A stretch of DNA of 64,000 nucleotides, taken from contig CP142457.1 of NCBI GenBank assembly GCA_038049695.1, forward strand, positions 55,486,501-55,550,500, given 5' to 3'. The position numbers and the translations under genes were made by a program. Origin of the DNA: Cinnamomum chago (lineage: Eukaryota; Streptophyta; Magnoliopsida; Laurales; Lauraceae). Positions 46,304 through 57,434 of the stretch are shown piece after piece. Below the pieces are notes generated by a model, which was not told where the DNA came from, searched no databases, and saw only the letters and a list, made by a program, of their open reading frames with translations. Positions within the stretch are counted from its first letter, which is position 1; every line of letters begins with the position of its first letter.

Positions 46304-47610
46304 TTTCTCACTCATATGTCTCAGTCTCTTGTGCCACAGATTTGGAGAGAATCTGTCTTCAACAGCATTCAACACACCTTTGCATAGCTTCACATGTGTC
46401 TTATACAACGTATTACACGCCTTCCCTCTCGCAGCAATAAGAGACCCTTTAGTGAGTTTCCACCTGCCATTTCCGAAGTAACTTTCATAACCGGCACGGT
46501 CCAATGAAGTTCCGGAAATCAGATTCAACCGCAGATCAGGAATATGTCGCACATCTTTCAGTGTTATTGTGCAACAAATATCGATTTTAATGCAGACATC
46601 ACCGATCCCAACAATATCCGAATGACTTGTGTTGCCCATCTTCACAGCGTCAAAGTCCCCTGCTTTGTACGTTGTGAACATCTCCTTAGAAGGAGTAGCA
46701 TGGTAGGATGCCGCTGTGTCAACAACCCACTCAACCTGATCATCTGCAACACTCAAATACCCTTCATCTTCACTGGCCAGTACCGCTACTTCATTATCCA
46801 AAATAGCTGTAGTGTTAGTGTCATTCTTCTGCTCATTGTTGACTCCTTTATTTTCCTTAAAGGCAAAGCAATTCTTTTTAATGTGACACTCCTTACCGCA
46901 GTGAAAGCATTTTCCAGACTTTTTCTTAGTCGGTGATTCACCTCTAGACTTGCCATGACCCCCCCCCCCCTTTGGTGCCCTACTCTTACTCCTCCACCTT
47001 TTCTCCGTAACAAACGCCTGTGCATTATCTGTCCGCGCAGTTTTTCTTCTTATTTCTTCATTTAATAAGCTGCTAGTAACCTGACTCATTGATAACACAC
47101 CATCTAGAGTAGAGTTGCTCACGGAAACAACCAATATCTCCCATGTATCTGGCAAAGAACTTAGAAGTAATAAAGCTTGCATCTCATCATCAATGACCAT
47201 CTTCAATGTGGCTAATTCATTCACAACGCATTGGAATTCATTTATGTGCTCCTCAATTTTACCACCCTCTTTGAATTTCATATTCACAAGCTTTCTAATG
47301 AGAAAAGTTTCATTCACTGCCGTTTTCTTCTCATATCTTTCTTCTAATATCTTCCAAAGGGTCCTCGCATTGGTTTCATTAGACACGTGATGAAATATGC
47401 TATTATCCACCCACTGTCTGATGTGACCAATGGTCTTTATATGAATCTTCTTCCAATCTGGATCAGACATCTCTTTTGGTCGGGCACTATGCCCCTCAAT
47501 GAGATCATAGAGGTCTTTGCAATAGAGGATATCCTCCATCTTCGATTTCCAAATTAACCAATTGTATGATTCAATTTGATCATGGTAGTGTTCACATTGT
47601 TGTTCTCCAT
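46304..47610 (-). pseudogene. Copia gag and protease
   Basis: The original start is probably the Met at 47610 (MENNNVNTTMIKLNHT), but a one-base shift near 47560 separates it from the long frame starting 47539. That 412-codon frame carries the UBN2/gag domain (HIRQWVDNSIFHHVSNETNA, LEERYEKKTAVNETFLIRKL), a CCHC knuckle (CFHCGKECHIKKNC, spacing intact) and the aspartic protease site WVVDTAASYHATP. It ends in the GAG-pre-integrase block LWHKRLRHMSEK. Gag forms the particle and the protease cuts the polyprotein. Confidence 0.92.
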
Positions 47611-47671
47611 CTCAATTGAATAATCAAGAAATATAAATAACTTTCACAAACCTTAATTTCTGCACCAATCT

Positions 47672-48180
47672 ATAGATCTCGTCACCACGAGCACGCTAGA
47701 AGAAACGGATCCGAAATCCGACTCTGGATGGCTTCGATATCGCGAGAATAATTTTCTACGCTCCAATTAGTCAAACTTTCTTGTTGACCGTCAAACTGCC
47801 AATATTCTTCCACAGTAACGTAGATCTGCTCGCAATGAGTCTGTAAGTGCAAACGGATCTCCGATCTGACCACGGATGATCAAGATATCGCGAAAACAAG
47901 TTTCTGACGTCGATCCAAGTCAAACACTGTTGACCGTACTGTTCTGCTGACGTGGCGCTGACGTCAGCGTCTGCTGGACGGGGCTTCCTGCTTCGCGGGT
48001 CAGGTCGAACTGGCCCAGAACCGAACCTGTCTTGGACACTGGACTGGGCTGGGCTTCTTTGCGGGTCAGGTCAGAACTGGCCCAAAAACCAACCTGACTT
48101 GGACACTGGACTGGGTTGGGCTTCTTGGAGGGTCAGGTCAGAACCGACACGAACCCAGAACGAGGCCCACCTGGACCTTC
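47672..48180 (-). repeat. Tandem repeats in the 5' leader of the Tork-type element
   Basis: Two imperfect units of about 150 bp (47672-47789 and 47822-47937) share AAACGGATC, GATATCGCG and TTGACCGT. They are followed by three units of 66-67 bp starting near 47995, 48061 and 48128 that share GGGTCAGGTC and TTGGACACTGGACTGGG. Confidence 0.85.
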
Positions 48181-48672
48181 TTCTTCAAACAGAAGTGGGT
48201 TCTGTTAACAGAAGACGATGGACTTGGGGACAACTACTGCAGCGATCTTCTGCTTGTTCTCCGGCCACGGCATGGCGGCGACTGATATTTTTCTCCGCCG
48301 AAGTGCGGCGACGCGCTGACGGCGATTGCAAGGCACCGATCTGAGCACAAAAAAATAAGAAGAAAAAACACGATTCAGAACCTGTCGATCTTCTGTTTCT
48401 TCCGGTTGAACCTTCTTCCCAAGCAATCAGTACCCACGGCTGAGATTTCTACAACCGGAATAAAAAACCAGTCTCTGTGTGTTCTTCTTGGAGATCTCCC
48501 CTAAACGGAAGAAAAAACAAACCCGATCAATGTGGCCCACTCGAGATCAGAAACGATCTCTCTTTTCTGCGACCAAGAATCCACGCGCAGAAATTCGGAT
48601 ACCCTTGATCCAATCCGTCGATCGCAACGCAGCACAATCCAACCCTAGCAAACTCTAAGCCCTGATACAACT

Positions 48673-48994
48673 TGTTGTGCGCGTGTATGCGGAAACGTGA
48701 AACAGCGATCGGGCAATCAATCAACCACACAAAAACAAGCAATTACACACAAAGAGATTTACGTGGTTCTGCAATCTTACCTACGTACACGGGAAAGAAA
48801 CTCGACTCTCCTTTGGGTTCACTCTCTGTATGATATGCAGTACAATTTCTCATGGGTTACACATTACATGAATATATAATGCTCTCTTTCTTATCCCCCA
48901 AGAAACCCTATCTTAGTCAATAAAAAAGTCTCAGTACAATTACCAAAATACTCATGACCCTGAACCCAATTGGTCTGGACCCACTAGGCCAACA
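48673..48994 (-). repeat. 5' LTR of the Tork-type element
   Basis: Flanked inward by the primer-binding site and outward by a 32-bp direct duplication (GGTCTGGACCCACTAGGCC at 48972 and 49004) that repeats the LTR end. Confidence 0.95.
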
Positions 48995-50960
48995 ATACTC
49001 ATAGGTCTGGACCCACTAGGCCAACAATACTCATATGTCTCAGTTATTCCCATATCACATAATAAAACAGTTGTTCCCATATCACCAATCAATTCTAGTG
49101 TGCATAACATCTCTTTCAAAATTGGAACAATGAAATGCCATACTATCATATCATTAATGCCATACCGTCGTATGATTGTAGACCTTCCCCTTTTGTCTGT
49201 ATTTTATTTATTATTTGTTACTGCTTCCCTATTGTGAGTTGTAACAATACTTGTAATAGATTGGTTATGTAGGTACTCATTATATTAAATGCTTATAAAC
49301 TAGAAACAGAGTGACACGCAACGCATCTTGGTTACAAACAAGTTTATTACCAACTGCCTGAGTTACAAGGACAAATCAAGGATCCAAAATCAACAATATA
49401 CCCAAAACCCAAAATGCAGTTCAACTTTCTAATTTGATTAATCTCAAAGTAACACTATAACCATTAGAAAAGAAAATGGAATACATAAATCAAGAAACAA
49501 TCACAAGTCACCATAGTGATAACTCCACAAACCACATTTCTAGAATAATAAAAAATGAACCACCTCAACCCATCCAAAACCCATCAACTTCATCAACAAA
49601 CTGTGCCAGAACTGTCTCATCCATATGCAAGACCCAACAAACAATTCTCATGAGGTTATTAAAGTTTAAGCCTATGTCCAAGACTGGTCACGATCTTAGA
49701 ACCAGTAAACCCAACCCAACAAAGTCATGAAATTGATAATACACGGGCTTAAATGGAATGTGTAGAGGATGGTGTGGATAAGGAGTATATGTTAGTTTTT
49801 TTTTTTTTTTTTTTTTCAAAGGAAGACATGGACAGGTTTGTAGATCAAGGTTGACCACCATCCAATCACCCTAGAGCTCTAATTTGGGTAGTAACAAATC
49901 AACTTTTTTAAGCCATTGATATTTGCATGCCCATCTCAAAGTCCTAGGTAAATAGTACAAGGGTGGAACTTGATGTGGTCCCCTACACACGTCAGCCACC
50001 CCATTGAGGCCCCACAAAGTCCACCGCACCATCTCAATGGATTTAGGACTCATGAAACAAGGCCTCTCCCTTGTACACTGCTGGCAGCACCATGTGTTTG
50101 CAATGCTTCAGATTGATAGAATATGTTTGCTAATTGTGAAATAGAAATAAAAGAAAAATAAGACATTGCCATCAGGTTCTTACTATCCAACCCAGAATGA
50201 GTTTCCTTCGATCCATGAACCCAGATTAAAAGAAAAGAAGACACAAATGAAAATTAATGGGAAAAAGGGCTAGCTAGAAAGACCCAAAACCCTTTTTTTT
50301 CTTTCTTGGATTTGTTGGCTTCAATTAGTGTAATAGGTGAGTTCAGCAATACCCCATATATGAAATTCAACTCTCATGTGGGCATATTGTCAAACACCTT
50401 AAACACATTGTAACAAGTGTTTGAAACTCTCTTTCAGTACTAATAGAACTGAAAAAAAGAAAACAAGTCCTAGTCCTATATTCTACAACATCATCTCAAC
50501 TCTGTTCTTCGAAACCTCCAAGTTAGCAAACTCACTTCAACACCCATCTATACCCAACCTCCAATCTAACCTTCAAAACTCACTCAAACCAAACCCAACC
50601 TCCAACCCAAACAACCCCCTTTCATCTGGCCATTGCCATCATCACATCACCACCATCACAGCGTACACAACCCATATATACCAAAAAAACAAAAGAAACA
50701 AAAAAAAAAAAAAAAAAGGCTTTCACCAACTAGAAACACATTAACAACTACATTTACAGAAAATAAAAGAAAAAAAAACTAGTACCTGAGATGCACGGGA
50801 GAGAGGGCAAAGGGCGGGAGGAGAAAAAATGACGAAAAGATAATTTTTAACGCCCTGGAAGACAAAACGACGGCCTTGATTTATGGTCTACTAGAGAAAA
50901 TGCCGTTAAAAATACGACTGCCCAAAGGTCACGCTATTACCGCTGATCCTCTTACCAGCG
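48995..50960. other. Noncoding flank right of the Tork element
   Basis: Starts with the 32-bp duplication and the right copy of the 52-bp flank (49054-49105). The rest shows no gene; poly-T (49798-49817) and poly-A (50701-50718) runs suggest old retroposon tails. CGACGGCC / CGACTGCCC motifs near 50870-50930 resemble those at 42590-42780. Confidence 0.4.
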
Positions 50961-50970
50961 AATCCGGATG

Positions 50971-51213
50971 GCGACATGCGGACTCAAATCCCCACGGTCC
51001 AACGAGTCTATATCATCTATCGCATTTATTATACATTCATCATTAGTGGACTAATAATATTCTGCTACATCATCCAAAAATTTAGACAATTTTCTTTCAT
51101 CTGATTTTAAATTTAAAAATTACCTAAATTTTTGGATGATGCGGCGGAGTATTATTGGTCCACTCATGGTGAATATATAACAAATGCGATTGGTGATCCG
51201 GACTCCAATCGAA
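50971..51213. mobile_element. Foldback element with about 100-bp arms
   Basis: Arms share TCGCATTT-TTATA-ATTCA, AGTGGAC-AATAATA and CATCATCCAAAAATTTAG facing a short A/T-rich loop near 51100. The left arm has an extra block of about 30 bp. Target duplication not resolved. Confidence 0.75.
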
Positions 51214-51349
51214 ACTTCTCTCTCCTTTTCTTTATTTCCACCTTAGCATTTGAGTGCGCGTGTCACCCCCTGTTTCGACGAAACAGGGGATCCGGGCTCG
51301 TACTTAGTGTGGTATATAGGGTTTTGACGCAGTGATATATATTGAAAAC

Positions 51350-51845
51350 TCGTTAGTGCCAACTATTATGGGTTGAAATATCTAGGAGCGGCTGTAGAAT
51401 GAAATGGAGCTCTTGAAGAATGTTGTGTAATCATTTTTTTAGATTAAAAAGGACAGTTCTTGTGGCAGTTATACTCGATTTGTTACATGGAGTCGAAAGT
51501 CTCATGAAAAAAAAGGAAAAGACTTAATTGTGGCTGAGATGTGTATGCTAATGGAAGTGTGGATTATTAAAAAGTATATTGTTGGGAATAAGTAAATGAG
51601 TACTTAAAGAGGATGCCTATGTTGCACCACACTGTGATAGGTTCCACTATCTAGAAGCAGTTATGGAGTAAAACAGAGTGACTGAAGATGAGATTAATCA
51701 TATTTATTCAAGGTGGGAAAGTGCTTTTTTTTTTTTTGAACACAAGAATTCAAGCCATGAGTGGTTTAAAATGGAGATAGCCCTTGTTCTCTTTTCTTCA
51801 TTTAATTCAAGTCTTACTCTTTAGCAAAAAAAAAAAAAAAAATTT
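51350..51845 (+). pseudogene. RTE-type LINE reverse transcriptase scraps
   Basis: KYLGAAVE, stop, NGALEE (about 51378-51418), VAEMCMLMEVW (about 51531-51563) and FHYLEAVME, stop, NRVTEDEINHIYSRWESA (about 51649-51730) match the FRYLGS and VAEMRML blocks common in RTE-type LINE proteins. The order, with two FRYLGS-type blocks, shows two insertions or a duplication. A poly-A run (51825-51842) follows. Confidence 0.7.
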
Positions 51846-52104
51846 AAAATAAAGATTCAATGTGAATATACAAAAATGACCATCAAATAACATCTCTTAA
51901 ATAGAAATTGAATAAAGGAAAGATAGAAATTCAATTTCCATCCATCACTCTAGTAATTCTAATCATAAGAAAGTCAAGATCCTATTATATTTTACTACGT
52001 TATACCCTTCACCTCTCACATCATATAATTCACACTTAGCCTTTTAATAATCCTTCAATGGAGCTTAGTTGCCCATAAATTCTTTTGTATTCTAGTGCAG
52101 AAAG

Positions 52105-52122
52105 AAGGCCCTGATTGAGATT

Positions 52123-52157
<35 letters not shown>

Positions 52158-52180
52158 GCCTTGAATGAGATTGTTTATAT
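52105..52180. repeat. (AT)n run between 26-bp direct repeats
   Basis: AAGGCC-TGA-TGAGATTGTTT units at 52105-52130 and 52155-52180 flank an AT run, with two mismatches. Same architecture as 38381-38455. Confidence 0.88.
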
Positions 52181-52344
52181 TTTCTATTTGGCTTGTATTT
52201 CTTTTGTTGCCTTCGTGTATTCAATTTTTTCCTACCCAGCTAGCAAAAAAAAATCCCCTAAATGAACACTTCTAGCCTAAAGCAGTTAGACATTCAATGT
52301 TATGTCAACTTGAATATTGAGCCACGAAGATAAGAAATGACAAG

Positions 52345-52430
52345 GCAGAACATGTGGCTAAGATGCATATGTGAAGATGGCCGTGGAGTAACAAGGAGGC
52401 ATATTTATTGTTATAAATGAGTACATAGAT
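52345..52430 (+). pseudogene. Second RTE-type LINE fragment
   Basis: VAKMHM, stop, RWPWSNKEA (from about 52352) corresponds to the same VAEMRMLRW block as in the LINE scraps at 51531. Very short and degenerate. Confidence 0.5.
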
Positions 52431-53220
52431 GGAAATCTTGTTCCAAGTACGTACAAGAAAAGGGACTTGGCCATTAAATAGTGATGACAGTAAAATAGAA
52501 GTCACAAAGCTGAATGAGATGTGATAAGCCACTAATTGATGCAGCAGTTGTGTTCTGCTACTAGTTTTTTGCCTATATATGTTTTCACACATTTTGCAGC
52601 TCTCCTTTTAAAATCCCCAAGTATTAAATTAGTTACTAATGATGCCAACCCCTAAAACACATGTTGTCCTTTTATTTTTATCTTCAATGAGACAATGACA
52701 GATATGCACTTCTGGGCTGTGCTCAGTTATGGGTTACTTATGATTGTTCTTTCAGTATCTTGCATGGTCTGAGTCTCTATAGAGGAGCAGAGCTGTGAAT
52801 AGAGAGAGTAGTTGGGTTATCGGAGAGAGTCAAATGAATGGTGTACTATATGCATTGGTGTCAGGTCCGGGAGACTTGCAGTTCCATGATCTCGCTGGTA
52901 AAAGGTCATTTAGATACAGTTCTAGTCGCTTGATTGATACCCTTATCAAAAGTTTAGTCAGGGACACTGTTATGGCCCTCATCCTGTGTGAACTTTTTGA
53001 TAGATATAATATACTATCTTAACAATATCAAGATACTGATTTTTACAGGTCTAGCAATATTGATTTGATTTGATTGTTTATTTTGAAGGTCTAGTAAAAT
53101 TATACTGCAAAAATCAATATTACCAGAAACCCCAAAGCCCTACATCAGTGTCTCTCTCAATGACATCCCAGTGGAGCTAGTTCCCATCCTTTGTCGTAGC
53201 TATTACATAGGAATTATATA
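52431..53220. other. Noncoding stretch
   Basis: A 75-codon open frame at 52795-53022 has no recognised motif. No element ends seen. Confidence 0.4.
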
Positions 53221-53225
53221 ACACA

Positions 53226-53369
53226 TATCTGGAGCTCTATCGTGGGCCCCACCTAAGTATAATCCGGACTGTTATTGATGAATGTCATCCCTTACATTGA
53301 CAAATCCTTAAGTTCCAGTTTAAAAGTGGTGGGTCCCACCATCCGATAGAGCACCATGACGGAAATGTG
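53226..53369. mobile_element. Short MITE
   Basis: GAGCTCTATCGTGGGCCCC near 53231 faces GTGGGTCCCACCATCCGATAGAGC near the other end as imperfect inverted repeats. Flanks ATAACACA and ATAACACT share seven bases. Next to it, CACTACAACAAAAATGATG (53375) resembles a CACTA terminus. Confidence 0.55.
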
Positions 53370-53789
53370 GATAACACTACAACAAAAATGATGCCCTGTC
53401 AACTCCCATGCACATTTGGATCATTGTGCTCAATTGAACGGTAGTATCAACTCATTTTTAATTAAAATCAGCAGAGATATCACTGGAGGGGATGAAATTC
53501 ATCTTAAACGGTCGGAATTATCTCTATGTGAGCCCCAGTTGACTTCCAAGCACTTGTTACATGGTTCTCTCGTAATAGCTATGATAAAGGATCCAAACTA
53601 AGTGATAGGATCCAGACTAAGTGTGGCCACTTGCCACACATGGGGATGGTGACCGAAGGACTCCCTGGTAATGCCATCTTACTCTCACCCAAGGCGCCTC
53701 CTGGCTACTACTTGAGCACAGGTGGAGGAACATGTTGCGGCTGAGTACAGATAAGAAATGCAACTACGGTGGAGCATAGATGGGAATTA

Positions 53790-54478
53790 AGGCTGCACAA
53801 AAAATCCGGTATCACTGCAAAACCGAACCAAACCGACCAAACCGGGTGGTTCGGATCGGTTTATAGTGGATCAGTTCGGTTAACGGTTTAAAAATCATAA
53901 AAACCGCTTATATTGGTCGGTTATTGGTTTGAGCCCATGGTTAACCGCTTAAACCGAACCGACCGTATGCGGTAACTTAAGTATTGCTTTTTAACTATTT
54001 TAGCCTTAGGGTTTCGTTTTTTACTACTTTCATAGTTAGAGTCGGCAACTCCATTCTCACATAAACTCAATTGTCAGCACTACCTCAGAGGATATCATGT
54101 GGAATGAATGTTTCACTGCAAGCTGTTATTTTTTATTATTATTATTTTTTTGTGCTTGTGTTTAGTCCGAATTCTTTTTTTTAGTAGAATTATTTTTTAT
54201 ATGCGTTTAGTCCAGTATGGATTGTTGGATTTTTATGTTTGCACCAAACATTGGAATAAATGCAAAGGACATGGTATCATCATTTTGAAATTTCCAATGT
54301 CTAATTTTCAAAAAAAAAAAAAAAATGGTTTAACCGACCAAACCGAACCGTTTGGTTGGTTCGGTTTGGTTTAAGCCCTCTCTATCGGTCAGATCGAATC
54401 AGTTAATTAAAAAACCGACAAGTTCGGTTTGGTTGTTGGTTTTAGTGTTAAACCAATTTGAACCGTCCATGTGCAGCA
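53790..54478. mobile_element. hAT-like non-autonomous element with AACCGAACC subterminal repeats
   Basis: Ends GGCTGCACAA and its near complement TGTGCAGC bound an element whose first and last 150 bp are packed with AACCGAACC / GGTTCGGTT motifs in both orientations. Interior noncoding. No clear target duplication, so classification rests on the terminal and subterminal pattern. Confidence 0.55.
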
Positions 54479-54804
54479 CTAATGAGAATCGCTGATGGAG
54501 GCATATGTAGGATAGTTTACATGATCTCCCATAAACAAGCGACAAAAAAAAAAAAAAAAAAAAAAAAAACACCTCTGAAATCCCTATTAGAAAGTATTTA
54601 TGTCGACTCTACTATCATTATTTTGAAATGTATTTCTGTCGTCTATATGAGGTTTTGGTAGGATTGGTTACTAGAGGAATTTTAATAATCCCTCCAAGTC
54701 AATAGCGGAATTTGCCACTACATCCATGTAGAAGGATAATAATGGTTAGTGGACTGGCAAATGGGTGAGGTTGGGCCTAAATGGGTCAGTTTGATAGATG
54801 GTTC

Positions 54805-55296
54805 TAGGGATGCAAACATATATTTAATTCTCCGATTATGTGGGGGTCCCGACTTGTAAAAATCGGTTTGGAACTTGTTTTAGGTTCCGATTCATAAATG
54901 GGTCCGGGTCTGAAATCGAATTTAAGTTCGAATTGATAAAATGGTCGAGTTTTGGGTCCATGCATAGAGGTTCCAACCTTTGGACCTAGGGCCTAGTAGA
55001 CGAGCCTTTAATGTCACAAACTATAGTTCAAAATCAACACTTGTTGATCATTTTTAAGTTGAATGATATCCCCATTTAAAAAAAATAAAAAGAAGTTAGA
55101 ACTAATTTTGGGACTAGATTTCAGTCCTCTAGTTTGACCCGATTTTGGATTTGGATCCAGGTCCTCCTATCGAAAGTAGGCCTAGAACCAACAAATAGGT
55201 TCCGATCCAAAAATAGATCCGAAACCAATACCGTTATTTAGAAATGGGTCCGTGTCCAGTATGGGTCCAATTCAGAACTGTCATGTTTGCAACTTT
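54805..55296. mobile_element. Mutator-like element of the TAGGGATGCAAAC family
   Basis: Starts TAGGGATGCAAACAT and ends in the near complement ATGTTTGCAACTTT. Flanks AGATGGTTC (54796-54804) and AGATGGTGC (55297-55305) are a 9-bp target duplication with one mismatch. The interior repeats GGTTC / GGGTCC phrases in both orientations. Same family as 62550-63504. Confidence 0.75.
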
Positions 55297-55305
55297 AGAT
55301 GGTGC

Positions 55306-56054
55306 CCATGGTTTGAACCCAACCCATATCCGACCATTTTAAGATAGGGTCAGATTTTTTAGATGCGCACCCAAGGTAGGTAAACCCAATCCGACCCGCC
55401 CTTACTTGTAAATGTTCGCTAGGCCAGAGAAGAAAGGAGTTTGGACTCTTTGAGTTTTACACTTGGACACATTGAGAAAAAAGGAGTGGAACATTATAAT
55501 TGAGCTCATCTATTTAAATTTGAACCATTCAAAATAAAGGCCCTTCAAATATATAGGGTACCCACAAATTGTTTCAAATGTGCATGTTGGTTTACATGGA
55601 ATTAAAATACATAGGAATTTATTATCGATCTAGTGAGCTTATTTGTTTGGAGAGAATGGAGTACATATGTAGATGAAAGTATTCGTATTTATTTAACATA
55701 ATTAAAAAAATTAATTTTATATATTTACACACAAAATGGATAAAGAGCTCCAAAGATGGTAGGTTTTTCAAAATCATCTCCAGTTGTTCGGCTTTAGGAC
55801 AACAAAAGAGCACCCATTTTGTGGGCTTCACCTGGCCGAGCTTGGCCAGACCCCCTCGTTAGTCTCTGGATTGACAGGCCTAATTATTAATTAGCACGCC
55901 TCCACTGTCTAATCATTTAGATTTTACTTCTTCTTTTAACTCTTTTCTGCCCTTTGATGAAATTCTAAAAATTGGGAAACAAGGCAATCAGCTTGGGATT
56001 ATTATACTCTCAAGATCACTTTCCCGAAAAGGAAGGGGTTGCATATGTCTTTCT
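55306..56054. other. Noncoding stretch
   Basis: No gene recognised; begins with further GACCC-rich phrases resembling the neighbouring element. Confidence 0.4.
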
Positions 56055-56106
56055 TCTCATGTTAATATTTAAATGCAGTGCACCGTCCCTTTCCTTTTTG
56101 TTTGAC

Positions 56107-56250
56107 CAAAAAGTCTACTTGGACAAACTTTTTGGCCAGAATTTTGGCCAACCCATATGGTTTCCATTGAATATCACTATGATATTCAATGAAAACTATA
56201 TGGGTTGGCCAAAATTCTGGCCAAAAAGTTTGTCCAAGTAGCATTACTCT
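56107..56250. mobile_element. Foldback MITE with near-perfect 60-bp arms
   Basis: Arms 56115-56175 and 56181-56241 begin CTACTTGGACAAACTTTTTG and differ at only a few positions, around a 5-base loop. TGTTTGAC flanks the insertion (56099-56106 and 56251-56258), an 8-bp target duplication of hAT size. The paralogous site near 18610 lacks it. Confidence 0.88.
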
Positions 56251-56477
56251 TGTTTGACTGCTTTGTTTCTTCGATCGTATGAGCACTCCACGGAACAATT
56301 GTATCTCTCTCGAGTTCTATAATAGCATTCGACATTCTCAATGGCCCTCGTATCTTTTGAATCTCTGCTACACCAATTCCTAGGACTACTCCTAGGGGAA
56401 AGGTAAGGAACTTTTTTTAAAGAAAATTATCCTAGCATTTGTACAATGTGATATTGGTGTATCTTTGCGCATGCTTA

Positions 56478-56764
56478 TGAGGAAGTCATCGATGACTCAG
56501 CACACGCACAAGAGGAGTTGGCCCGTAACCATTATAGGATTGGATATTCTATCATTAGAAATATTCTATTATTAGGTTAGTGATATTTATGATAATCTCT
56601 AATGATTGAGTTTCCTTTTAAGAGTAGGAGTCTAGGTAAGCAGATTTGCTTTTGATTTCCTATTTATATTTGTGAATGTAATAGAATACAAGACAAAACA
56701 CAAAAATACAAGTTTGTATTTTTTGGTGTGTGTTCATCTTTTCTCTCTCCCTTATCCCACAACA
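56478..56764 (+). mobile_element. Solo LTR (287 bp) with perfect 5-bp target duplication
   Basis: TGAGGAAGTC...CCACAACA is flanked by GCTTA on both sides (56473-56477, 56765-56769). The paralogous segment near 18860 continues straight across this place. The TG...CA ends and the size fit a Copia LTR left after LTR-LTR recombination. Orientation not established; plus is assumed from TATTTATATTTGTGAATG near 56675 being promoter-like. Confidence 0.9.
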
Positions 56765-57026
56765 GCTTAGACATTAGATTTTTTTCACCCAATCTTTATT
56801 AATTTCATTTGGATCTTAGATGCTTATAAGTAAACATGCCCCTTAAAGAAGTATAGCAAGAATATGAAATATGCTCCAATCTATGCCCATGATTAATTCT
56901 CTTGCTAGCCTCTAAACCGGGAATAATCTTTCCTTAAGATTTATTTAGGTGTATGTTCATAAAGAGGGCGTTTGGAAAGCCATGATATGATGGGGTTAGA
57001 AATTTATAACCTTATTTTAACCTGAA

Positions 57027-57030
<4 letters not shown>

Positions 57031-57094
<64 letters not shown>
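57031..57094. repeat. (TC)32 microsatellite
   Basis: 64 bp of uninterrupted TC. The paralogous position in segment A has about twelve units. Confidence 0.97.
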
Positions 57095-57097
<3 letters not shown>

Positions 57098-57256
57098 GTA
57101 GGCTGCAGTTTTATAATTTCAAAGTGGTGAGCTTTCTCAAGAAGATCCTCCAATCATTGTTGTTTTCTAATAATGGTGTACTCATGATGACACCCGTTCC
57201 CTATGATCATTTCCATCCGTCAATCCTGTCATCTATTGGAAAAAATAACATGACAA

Positions 57257-57434
57257 CCTCAAAGGGTAGCTCTGTTGGCGTAGGACGATGGTTTGCTCTT
57301 GAAGGTTGAGGGCTCGAAACTATGCTACCACACGAGACTATACAGTGAATTTACCCAGCCCCCCCTAGACTAGTAGAGATTAGTTCGGCCCAAAGGGTCG
57401 AGACACCCTCCATTATACATATTAAAAAAAAAAG
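57257..57434 (+). mobile_element. tRNA-derived SINE (Au-like)
   Basis: Pol III box A (TAGCTCTGTTGGCGTAGGA, 57268) and box B (GAGGGCTCGAAACT, 57307) are followed by TGAATTTACCCAGCCCCCC and a body ending in AGGGTCGAGACACCC and an A run (57424-57433). Flanks AACATGACAA (57247-57256) and AACATGGCAA (57435-57444) are a 10-bp target duplication with one change. Absent from the paralogous segment at 14.1 kb. Confidence 0.85.

Larger units (their letters stand above)
43323..48994 (-). mobile_element. Tork-type Copia retrotransposon, nearly complete but dead
   Basis: Two 322-bp LTRs (3' at 43323-43644, 5' at 48673-48994; TGTTGTGCGC...GGCCAACA on the plus strand) differ at about 15 positions by eye, nearly 5%. 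Next to the 5' LTR is a tRNA-Met-type primer site (complement of GATACAA, 48663-48669); next to the 3' LTR is the purine tract (complement of ATCTCCCCCTCC, 43645-43656). Gene order gag, protease, integrase, RT, RNase H is Copia. Stops and indels interrupt the polyprotein. There is no simple 5-bp target duplication; see the 52-bp flanking repeat. Confidence 0.95.

Noticed and set aside
43662-46936. Plus-strand open frames within the Tork-type element
   Set aside because: Antisense to gag-pol and without domains.
52795-53022. 75-codon open frame
   Set aside because: Reads plausibly but matches no family I know and has no supporting context; left as noncoding.
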